Shown here one piece after another: positions 10,539 to 19,105 of a DNA stretch of 64,000 nt. The stretch's first letter is position 1. The number at the start of each line of letters is the position of its first letter. Below the pieces are notes generated by a model. That model searched no databases. It saw nothing but the letters and a program-made list of their open reading frames with translations, and had not been told where the DNA came from. The stretch is from assembly GCA_905220665.1 (NCBI GenBank), contig CAJNAR010000145.1, positions 1,154,498-1,218,497 on the forward strand, written 5' to 3'. The stretch is from Albugo candida (lineage: Eukaryota > Oomycota > Peronosporomycetes > Albuginales > Albuginaceae). The position numbers were made by a program, and so were the translations under genes.

Positions 10539-11103
10539 AAAGCTGCACCGCAATCTTATCTCAAATTAATTTTAGCCAATCGCATGGTACCTTGTCTGCT
10601 CGGTGGCGACAATCTGACGAAAATGCGCGATTGCGTTATAAAGAGCTTGCATTCGAGTAAAGTGATGCAGGAAAGATACACGAGCATTTAGTACAAAAAG
10701 AAAGATTTTGAGTGATAAAAGGTAGCAATTTCTCTCTTAGTGTAATGCTTATTTCACAACAAGCAAAGTAGATGTGGGGTCAAGACTTCATGTAGCGTAC
10801 AAGGCAATCACCGGGACAAAGAGAGCTCTCGGAGGGGCCCGAAGGAGTGAATGGAAGGCGTGAATTTGCGTCAGCAACGTTCAGCATGATGGACTGCTTC
10901 TATTTTCTTATAAGAGTTGCAATATCACATATATCGTACCCACCATTCGATTCTTCAGACCAAATCGACATGTGTCTTTATCTCATTGGCCATCGGATAT
11001 AAAAAATGTTTTATCAACATTCGACCAAAATGATGCAGAAATCGCTTTATGTTATTCTTTGAACTGGGAAGAAAAATCGCATTTCTCATTTCCAATTCTC
11101 CCG
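10539..11103. other. Intergenic, no gene recognised
   Basis: Between the cis-prenyltransferase start and the first HAD gene. Short ORFs here lack recognisable content. It should contain the divergent promoters of the two flanking genes. A GC-richer stretch lies near 10,800-10,880. Confidence 0.5.
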
Positions 11104-12456
11104 ATGAAGTACAACAACTGGGCTTTGTTTACAATAGGCGCCCTCAACCTTCACGGTATCGAGCCAGAAGGAATTCCATATGATGTGAACGACTTGCCCG
11201 CTTACAACAAGCATTTTCTAAACAAAATGATCGAAAATATCGATCCCACGAAAGCTCATTCTGCTGTCTTTGATCATGACGGAACTTTGGTCGTAGGCGA
11301 TATATCTGTCGCCATGATGTCTGAACAAATATCAAGCTTTATGTATGCACTTCCCATAGAAAAGAAAGCATTTGTATCGATTCTTTCTCTCGGATACGAC
11401 AACGGATTGAAAGACGAATGTCTGAAGAACGGGATGCACACCGAAATTGGAATTGATGCCACTAACAAACCTGTCACCTTCCAAAAGCTTTTGAAAAGTA
11501 TTTTTGAGGATTATGTGGTTCTGAAGGCCAAGCAGACAGAAAAAACGTCTCAGGAAGATCATTTGAATAATTTTCAAGCCAAGCTCGGTTTCTACAATGA
11601 TGCTATCTGGGGGATTGCTAAGAGAGTAGATGCATCTCATCCTTGTAAACATGAACTCGGTCTTAGATTGCTCTCGCAATTATGGATTGGGCTAACGAGA
11701 GAAGAGCTCAACACTCTTATCGATAAAACCTGGAAGAATGGCGCTGATAAGAAAACACAAGTGTACGAATCGACTGGTGATCTGCAAGTGATAGGACATC
11801 AACGCCCCGGGATTAAAGTGATATCACAACAAGTCTCGCTGATAAGTGCGTTGCAAAAGAAACAAGTGAAAGTCTACATCATCACTGCTGCGCCGGCTTA
11901 CATCGTACAACAACTTTCTCACCACTATGGGATTCATAAAGACAACGTTCATGGTCTTCAGCTGAACTTTGACGTCAACCATAAGTGCATTGGTGTAGAT
12001 GTGACGGATGCTACATATGGTATTGGCAAGGCTAAGAAGCTTAAAGAGTTGGACCTGGGAGTACTTGTACTTGCCTCAGGCGATAGTATGGGCGATTACG
12101 AAATGCTGCAAGCTGTCGGTATCCCAACGGGGATAAAGTTAATTGTCAATGCGATACCTTCTGACCAAAAGCTGTTGGAACTGTACGGTCAAGCATGTGA
12201 CAGTGTGAAGGAATATTTTAAAAAGGAGAATGAATTGGCAACGCCATTGAGCCCCAGAATTCTAATCCAAGGCGTTGATCGTACAGCACTGACGTGGATC
12301 CCTACTGCTTACTCGACGGATAATGATGGAACACCAAAGTACACCGCAAGCAGGCAATGTGAAGAGTACAATTCTGTCCCCATCAATGCAGTTGGAGTCT
12401 ACAATCGTAAACATGCATCACGTCGTCGGCTTGTAAGATACATACACGACCAATGA
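11104..12456 (+). CDS. HAD-superfamily phosphatase-like protein, possible signal peptide (paralogue A)
   Basis: 450 residues from the first ATG of the frame; the frame is open further upstream but without ATG, and the paralogue at 13747 starts at the matching place. HAD motifs: I, AVFDHDGTLVVGD (Asp57 nucleophile, Asp59 acid/base); II, VYIITAAPAYIVQQL; III, a lysine in the GIGKAKKLKEL segment; IV, ASGDSMGDYEML (Asp327, Asp331). This arrangement with a helical cap between I and II is that of phosphoserine-phosphatase-like HADs. The first about 18 residues (MKYNNWALFTIGALNLHG) could be a weak signal peptide. The C-terminal stretch (ILIQGVDRTALTWIPTAYS) is shared with the neighbour. Substrate unknown. 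Catalytic residues look intact. Single exon. Confidence 0.8.
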   Translation: MKYNNWALFTIGALNLHGIEPEGIPYDVNDLPAYNKHFLNKMIENIDPTKAHSAVFDHDGTLVVGDISVAMMSEQISSFMYALPIEKKAFVSILSLGYDNGLKDECLKNGMHTEIGIDATNKPVTFQKLLKSIFEDYVVLKAKQTEKTSQEDHLNNFQAKLGFYNDAIWGIAKRVDASHPCKHELGLRLLSQLWIGLTREELNTLIDKTWKNGADKKTQVYESTGDLQVIGHQRPGIKVISQQVSLISALQKKQVKVYIITAAPAYIVQQLSHHYGIHKDNVHGLQLNFDVNHKCIGVDVTDATYGIGKAKKLKELDLGVLVLASGDSMGDYEMLQAVGIPTGIKLIVNAIPSDQKLLELYGQACDSVKEYFKKENELATPLSPRILIQGVDRTALTWIPTAYSTDNDGTPKYTASRQCEEYNSVPINAVGVYNRKHASRRRLVRYIHDQ

Positions 12457-13746
12457 CGGACAGACACGATTAAAAATATGCGCTATGAGACTGCAGCTTT
12501 GAACTAACTTGGTAATCAATAAGCAATTTCTTCACCTTCATTTCAGTGAATAGATCTCTGCTTCAGACATGTCTTCCTATCAGTCTCTAAATTGCATATA
12601 GTAGCTCAGTGCATGAGCACTACCATCCTGATGACCGATAGTCAATGTTTATGTGATCACCGATACATACGGTCAATCGATGGTTAACACATGCACGTTG
12701 TAAGGAAACCTTTTGCTTCTATGAATTTCTGCTAGTTGAAACGATTGTCCGAGTCATTAAATGCAACTGAGGTACAAGAAGATGTCTCATGATAGACAGA
12801 TAGCATGAATGAATTACTCCGAGAATAGAGTCATACGGTTGTGTTTTGGACATTGTGAATGACGCTAACTTCGAGAAGTACAACTAAAACTGTAATCTAC
12901 TACGGCTTAATCTTTTGACTACTAAATTGAGCATTCTTTGTGCTTCAAACGATCGTCCAGGAAGAACCAAAGTCCATAGAGTTGTTATGGAGAGCACTTT
13001 GCATATAAGTGCCGGTAAAAGTGCATCAAATTTTGACGTGAGATATGCATACCATTCATTGAACGAAGCGAAGACATCTCATTGTCGAAGCGCAATGGAT
13101 TTAGTGCGTTAGCGATTGCTGCAGTAATTATATAAAATTCAATTTGCTATCATATTGATTATATATCATGTTACGCGCAGAAGAAAGCACAGCAGTACTC
13201 GCAAACCTCTCCGTAACTGTGGGCAAAAGCCTGACTTTTTATGTTCCCGCAGTCACAAGGTGGGCTGCTTCTATTCTTGCTTCTGATCTTAAAAAGATAT
13301 TCGGCCTATCAGCACCCGATGGATACTCTTTCGAGCAACTTCGAATAGCTGATGGCTCTTCTATAGCCGAAATCGGACAATTGGCACAACAAAGCGCCCT
13401 CGGAAAAAGCCGGCTTTATTCCAGGAAGGTTTGACTGAATTTTTGTATGGGAAATTCCTGAAAAAAATCAATGCATGGAGAATGTTAATCTGAATACAAT
13501 CTCCATGAGGATTGTGCCTTTGCCTACTCTTTCATTAGTTCTTGTTCGAAGCACAATGAATGCTGCATGGACTCTGTAGCAGTGTATATGCGTGTGCTTC
13601 GCAGGATCGATCTCACATCCATTCATCTCGTGGCAAAGATACTACTGCTTTTCCCACTCAAGCCCTCGGAATGTGGTACTTTTCTTCCGACGGTGTAATT
13701 GCTCGAATCGATAGTCCACTCAATCGCTCATTTTCCATTTCCACTG
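12457..13746. other. Spacer between the HAD paralogues, with one unassigned ORF
   Basis: About 1.3 kb. The only ORF of note is 13168-13434 (+), 88 residues (MLRAEESTAVLANLSVTVGK..), which starts with ATG and ends with TGA but matches nothing I know. It could be a real small gene or chance. The rest shows no coding pattern; upstream sequence of the second HAD gene lies here. Confidence 0.4.
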
Positions 13747-15846
13747 ATGAAGAATACCCTCTTTATTTTGCTGACTACACGAATCCTCAGCTCCTACGGC
13801 AGTACCGGAGATGGTACTTCACGCCCCACAGAAAACCTTCTGGACCAGTTGAACGATGTTCCGCAATATAACAAACACTTTTTGAAGGAGCTGATTGAGA
13901 ATATCAATCCTACAAATGAATTTGCGGTCTTCGATTATGATGGAACTCTGGTCCTTGGCGATATTTCTGCAGCCATAATGTATGAACAAACGCTAGAGCA
14001 TACGTTCAAGATTCCTGTAGATAGATTCAAATCACTATTATCCCTTGGATATGATAAAAACGATAGAAAGGATGCGTGCCTACCGCTGGGGATGCAGACT
14101 CACATCGGAAACGACTTGAAAAAAGCTTCAGTTACCTTCGAAACGCTTTTAAATAGTCTTCAGGAAGACTATCGAAAACTTAAGACCGAAAAAATGAAAG
14201 AAGAAGAAAGCAAGACTGTTTCTACCAATTTCCGAGCCAAGTTGGGATTTTATAACACGGCTCTCTACAACATTTACAAAAGTGTGGATGAAGACAATTC
14301 GTGCAAAATGGAGATTGGTCTCGGAGAGATCCCAACACTTTGGTTTGGATTACATAAAGAAGAGATCATGCGGCTTGCTCGTCAGGCCTACCAAAAGGGT
14401 CTCAAGAGAGAAATGAAGATGACATTTATATCATCGGGTACATTGGAAGTGGAGGGTGAGCATTATTCCGGAATAAGGCCCGTCCCACAACAGCTGGCGT
14501 TGATACGTGCATTACAATCGAAAAAGGTCAAAGTTCATATCGTCACCGCAGCTCCTGCTCTGATTGTGGAACAGCTTTCCGAATTTTATGGTGTCGATGA
14601 GGACTTTGTATCTGGTGTGAAGCTCAATTTTGATACAAACGGTCATTGCCTTGGTGTAGATTTTCATGGAGCTACGTATGGCAGCGGCAAGGTTGATAAA
14701 ATCGCGAAGTTTGGCCTGCATAACCTCATCCTCGCTGTAGGAGACACCATGGGCGATTACGAGCTGTTGCAATCCGTCAAACACGAAAGAGGAATAAAAT
14801 TAATCGTCAATACAATTCCATCGAATGAGAAAATGATAGAACTGTACGAGGAAGCATGTCATAGCATGAAGGAGTATTATGAAAAGAAGCAAACTAGTCA
14901 ACGTCCCAGAACACTAATCCAAGGCGTTGATCATAATGCACAAAAGTGGATCCCTACTGCTTACTCAAAATATGAGTCATCAACACTCCTTTATACCGCA
15001 ACGAGCAAATGTGAAATGTATAATCATGATCAAGGCGATCATTCCGTTGTTACTGGTTATCCAGTCCATCATGTCAGCACGCCTTTCGTCGGCAATCCAA
15101 GCCGCAAAACCATTTACACGCAAAGGCAATCTAGTGATTCAAATCGCGTTACTGGTGTTCCTGTCAATGCAAATTGCGCCGTATCTCAGCAAAGCCTCAC
15201 TCCATGTGTGCAAAGCGAAGTACGAAATGTTCCGACCGGTGCAGTACATGGAAATGGACCTCGTCCAGTAATGGAATCACGCGGTAATGCAAACGTGGTT
15301 CGATCGTGTCAGGGATCCGGGCACGATTCAAGTGCTTGTAATAATGACCGTGATGTGAGTGCTCATCCATCTTCAAAGGGACACAACCATGCTCGAAATC
15401 CGCCTGGAGGTGAGTCAGGACAAACACAAGCTCACGATAACAACCGTTGCGAAGGAGCCCAAAGCCAAGGTTGTTCTAATGGTAATAGCGCATCTGATTG
15501 TGGAACGAATGGAAAAAAGGATCATCCCTCTGGTAGCCATAATCACGGAGGTAAACCGTGTGGCCACAAGCATGGCAGTAAGATCGATAAAGCTGCATTA
15601 GCACTAGCGGCAACCGTTGGGGCTGTTACATTAGGAGGCGCATTATATCTCATAAACTCACCCAAGGAGCAAGTTGAAGCACCTCCTGATACTAATGCGG
15701 GTACCAATGACGCGACTCCACCACCGACCGATGGACAAAGCGATTCACCCCCGAGCGATGCATCGACCGATTCCAACAGCGGTACAGCTCCAGCAACCGG
15801 CGAGACGGATGGTGCTGATTCGGCAGCACCCGTAGCATCGAGCTAA
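13747..15846 (+). CDS. HAD-superfamily phosphatase-like protein with His-rich, transmembrane C-terminal extension (paralogue B)
   Basis: 699 residues, single exon, starting MKNTLFILLTTRILSSYG, a plausible signal peptide. The HAD domain (about 45-420) has FAVFDYDGTLVLGD (Asp63, Asp65), VHIVTAAPALIVEQL, GSGKVDKIAKFG and AVGDTMGDYELL (Asp333, Asp337), so catalytic residues are intact, and it aligns along its length with the gene at 11104. Unlike that gene it continues for about 250 residues: a polar linker, a His/Gly/Asn/Ser/Cys-rich region (about 530-615; SGSHNHGGKPCGHKHGSK), a hydrophobic helix (ALALAATVGAVTLGGALYLI, about 618-637) and an acidic Pro/Thr/Ser/Asp tail. If the N-terminal signal works, the enzyme faces the outside or ER lumen and the tail the cytosol. 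Substrate and role unknown; a host-interaction role is only a guess. Confidence 0.8.
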   Translation: MKNTLFILLTTRILSSYGSTGDGTSRPTENLLDQLNDVPQYNKHFLKELIENINPTNEFAVFDYDGTLVLGDISAAIMYEQTLEHTFKIPVDRFKSLLSLGYDKNDRKDACLPLGMQTHIGNDLKKASVTFETLLNSLQEDYRKLKTEKMKEEESKTVSTNFRAKLGFYNTALYNIYKSVDEDNSCKMEIGLGEIPTLWFGLHKEEIMRLARQAYQKGLKREMKMTFISSGTLEVEGEHYSGIRPVPQQLALIRALQSKKVKVHIVTAAPALIVEQLSEFYGVDEDFVSGVKLNFDTNGHCLGVDFHGATYGSGKVDKIAKFGLHNLILAVGDTMGDYELLQSVKHERGIKLIVNTIPSNEKMIELYEEACHSMKEYYEKKQTSQRPRTLIQGVDHNAQKWIPTAYSKYESSTLLYTATSKCEMYNHDQGDHSVVTGYPVHHVSTPFVGNPSRKTIYTQRQSSDSNRVTGVPVNANCAVSQQSLTPCVQSEVRNVPTGAVHGNGPRPVMESRGNANVVRSCQGSGHDSSACNNDRDVSAHPSSKGHNHARNPPGGESGQTQAHDNNRCEGAQSQGCSNGNSASDCGTNGKKDHPSGSHNHGGKPCGHKHGSKIDKAALALAATVGAVTLGGALYLINSPKEQVEAPPDTNAGTNDATPPPTDGQSDSPPSDASTDSNSGTAPATGETDGADSAAPVASS

Positions 15847-15964
15847 ATCATGCAGCAATATTTTTTCGACTTTCTATATTGTGCCGAAATTAACGTCAGA
15901 ATTGAAAGACATGCTCTTTGCTCAGTACATATCACCACGTGATAGACTGTACTTCAAATTGATT

Positions 15965-17965
15965 CTACAATTCCAGAAGATTCTCCACGTCGAGCTGCAG
16001 GATATCGGTGTCGCTACCCTATTATAGTACACGGACTAAAACGCAGCAAGCGTACAAGCAGGGGTGATTCATACCAGATAGGTAGAGAGATTGGGCTGTG
16101 TTCGGCCTCTGTCCCCGTGAATAAATTCCTTCACGTAGGTACCTGCCGACGTTGTAAGACGCACGATCATGTAGTGTTTGTTTATGATCTCGCAATTGAT
16201 TTGATGTATGATCTTGCAGCGATTCATCAATGTTCTTCGATGTAAAACTCGAATTGGAGTCATCTGATCGATTTTTAGATCCGAAAGCTTGGTTAATACA
16301 TCGACTTTTTCGGGCGTTATCTCTGCCTTGCTCCAAATGACACAGCTGTAATAACATATCTATTAGTACCATCCAAGTAGATTCGATCACGACATTCACC
16401 AATATGTTTTCTTTTTGGTGTCAGCCCCGTTTTGCAAGCATGTGAAGTATTCTTTATTGGTAAGCTGGATGTCGCGTACTTCCACGAGTCCTTCGTTAGT
16501 CGTGTTGATGGCCTTTTCAAGCTGATCCAGTTGATCTTTGCTCCGTGAAGCGTTCTTTGCGTCTATATTTCGTAAGAGAGAGGAGTCAGACGACTTGACT
16601 TGTACGAAAATCGTAGGAAAGACAATTACTTAGTATCTCGATAATGAATGGCCGACCGTTTCCAAGCATGCGAACATCAACATCTTCTCTCCCCGCCGAA
16701 TGAAACTTGTAGCCGCTTCCACGAAATAAAGGTAGGACCAAAGTTCCAATACATTCTTCAACAGATTTTTCCGCCATTCGCTCACCCTCGATAATCCTAG
16801 ACACTTTCAGTATCAATTTCTGAGATATCCATACATCATTTCGTACCAGCAACTTTGACTCACGCCTCGTTTGTGTTTCAAGTATCTTCCTCGTACGTAA
16901 AGAGGATCTCGCTCAAACTGAATCACACTTATTGCTCCAGTAAAGAGGCGTACTGGAGGACACTAGTGGTATAAAAAACAGTCAATCCAAGATACAAGTG
17001 GCCAGGATGAGATACAAACTTGAATGCTTTCAGGCAAGTTCTGTAACGCTGCTAGAGCGCGTAAAACGATTCCACAACCAATTTCTGATTTTGGATTTCC
17101 TCTTCGACGAAAAGTATTATTTGTCTTCTATCATCTTAGAATGAACATAGAGCACGAATGATCTGGATAGATACATACTAACCGATAGAGATGGGAGCTG
17201 CATGACTTCAGCTGCGGCCTCCGAGTGGACGATGTCGACAATGACATGAAAATCACTCGAGCTGGGAGACTCCGGTATTCCAATCGCTTCGGATATTGGA
17301 CCATTCAAATAGTACTGACAAAACGATGAGCATTTGAATAAGTCTATCCACATACATTCGAACCTTAAATACTTCTTTTATATTGAGAGGAGCTTTGAAA
17401 TCATCACATTGTAATTGGGTTCGTATAAAGTGACCCAACACGTATTCTCTCAACATGATTGCGCCTTCCACTTTGAAGCTTAGTGTGAAGGACTTGGTCT
17501 CGTATTCTCTACTCTTCAAATGGATGATCAGCATGTAGCGTATTGGTATCAATTTTACTGGTACTCTTGTTCTAATTTTTCTTTGATCTGAAGTGCTGTC
17601 GTTCTTGCGAATTGGTCACTGCAGACGTTCAAACAGCATACGCACACTACGTCTCATTCAATCAGTTGCGAATTATTGCCAGATGCCCCAAAGAAATACC
17701 AGAATCGATGGTAGCAGTGTCCGATAAATCTTTTATGTCGACATTCTTTTGCAAACAATGAGCAAGAAACTCTGCTCTGAGCTCTTTATCTGACTGACTA
17801 AGCAATGCATTCAGACAAAATACAACCTTTTGGATGAACCAACCTGAACAATTTTGCAAGCGGGTAATTTCCGCCTATTCGCAGACAGCATCGGATGCAC
17901 GTTTCATGCTGTAGTAATAGTACTAATGCTTCATGCGGTAGATACAGGTTCGGCATCACTGACAT
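15965..17965 (-). CDS. PUS10: tRNA pseudouridine synthase PUS10
   Basis: Makes pseudouridine 54/55 in tRNA in archaea and many eukaryotes. Eleven exons: 17965-17844, 17797-17700, 17646-17559, 17508-17364, 17314-17183, 17124-17020, 16962-16864, 16819-16630, 16562-16400, 16345-16075, 16018-15965. All ten introns are GT..AG, 44-67 nt, and phase sums close exactly to give 488 residues (human about 529). N-terminal cysteines CIRCC and VCVCC suit the zinc-binding domain. The catalytic stretch is SAGREDVDVRMLGNGRPFIIEI (Asp near 308/310). The C-terminal core is MTPIRVLHRRTL, then LTTSAGTYVKEFIHGDRGRT and ILQLDVEN. The start ATG at 17965 has a second in-frame ATG at 17956. This is the most intron-rich gene in the window. 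Confidence 0.95.
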
Positions 17966-18344
17966 CCTGACCAATTATAAGGCAGGTGATTTTCTAGTTA
18001 AGGGTACCAAGTTAACATCGGGCTGATACATTGGGCAACAGGATTCATCTCTACAGCGATCTGATCTCGATACTGGTTGTGATTGGTGCTTGTGTAATGC
18101 GTGTCAATATAAGAATATATGGGATCATTAGCTGTCGGCATATCGTTGTGTCTTTGTGAATTTTTTGAGAGCGTAAGTAGCCTGAACCGCTGTAAAGTTG
18201 TATTTATTGCGTCGTTGCGGACATACCGAGATTTTTAAATTATCTCTATTTGATCAATCACTTCCACATGTATATATGGATACAACTCAAGATGCATCAG
18301 TGACTTTACTCATCGTGAGCAGTATTATCAGCTTTGTATGGTAA
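17966..18344. other. Intergenic upstream of PUS10
   Basis: No coding pattern on either strand. It holds the PUS10 promoter region and the likely 3' region of the small minus-strand ORF at 18345. Confidence 0.4.
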
Positions 18345-18551
18345 TTATCCCAAATCGAAGTTCATATATTCTGATTTGGTCTGCTCTATCGATCGATAAC
18401 CTTGTGAGGCAGTAGTGGATACTGATCCTACCACAACAAGCATAAACCATGCTGCCATGCCTATTGTGTCAAGTACTCTACGACTATTGTTGTACAAGAG
18501 AGATTTGGTTGTGCCAAACGCCATGTGTTGTTGTTCGAAATTATTTCGCAT
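18345..18551 (-). CDS. Small single-pass membrane protein, hypothetical
   Basis: From the ATG at 18551 (MRNNFEQQHMAFGTTKSLLY..) to the stop at 18345 this is a 68-residue protein with one membrane helix (GMAAWFMLVVVGSVSTTAS) and a short polar tail (QGYRSIEQTKSEYMNFDLG). In-frame upstream codons allow a longer start near 18605. I do not recognise the family; size and layout would suit a small mitochondrial or ER assembly factor, but that is a guess. An upstream exon (near 18559-18801) cannot be excluded. Confidence 0.3.
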   Translation of the reverse strand: MRNNFEQQHMAFGTTKSLLYNNSRRVLDTIGMAAWFMLVVVGSVSTTASQGYRSIEQTKSEYMNFDLG

Positions 18552-18605
18552 GGTAGCTCTAGACACCATCAGAAGGAAGCAAGAATGCAACGGACACATG
18601 CGCAT

Positions 18606-19105
18606 TTACCGCGCTATATTTATTATCGATCATGAAGGTGAGAATGGAAGGTCTCCGAGCACTTTTGGAATTGAGAATGTCGTCACCTCGCGCAAGCCTT
18701 CTGGTGAAGATTAGATTCTGAGTCCGTAGAAAAAACATAGTTTTGTCGTCGTACATCGCTGAAAAATCAAGCACAGTAGCGTAGATCCTGTAGAAGCTCA
18801 ATATGTCTGAGCGATAAAGATTACAATATTTCTTTTCATCGCAAAAGCGGGCAATGAAGTGTCATGTCGCTTGTTAATGGAGAGCGAATAATTCTACCCA
18901 GTTCAATTCCGTCTTTTTTCCCATAAATGGCAAGTCTTTCAAGGGTACGACTGGAATCTGAGATGATGCACAGTATCACACATCGTGCACCTCAATGAAT
19001 ACGAATATGTAAAAACGAAATAAGTTTCTCTGCCTGGGCACTACATTCCAGCTAGAAATCACCTCGATCTAATACTTTGAACTCAATACACTCGCATCAC
19101 CTGAA
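18606..19105. other. Intergenic, no gene recognised
   Basis: Only short overlapping ORFs without family resemblance. It lies downstream of the stop codon of the CEP90-like gene at 19106. Confidence 0.4.

Noticed and set aside
10972..11103. Longer N-terminus for the first HAD gene
   Set aside because: The frame is open but starts at GTG; the first ATG is 11104 and aligns with the signal-peptide start of the paralogue.
14927..15271. 114-codon plus-strand ORF inside the second HAD gene
   Set aside because: Out-of-frame shadow of a well-supported gene; no independent protein resemblance.
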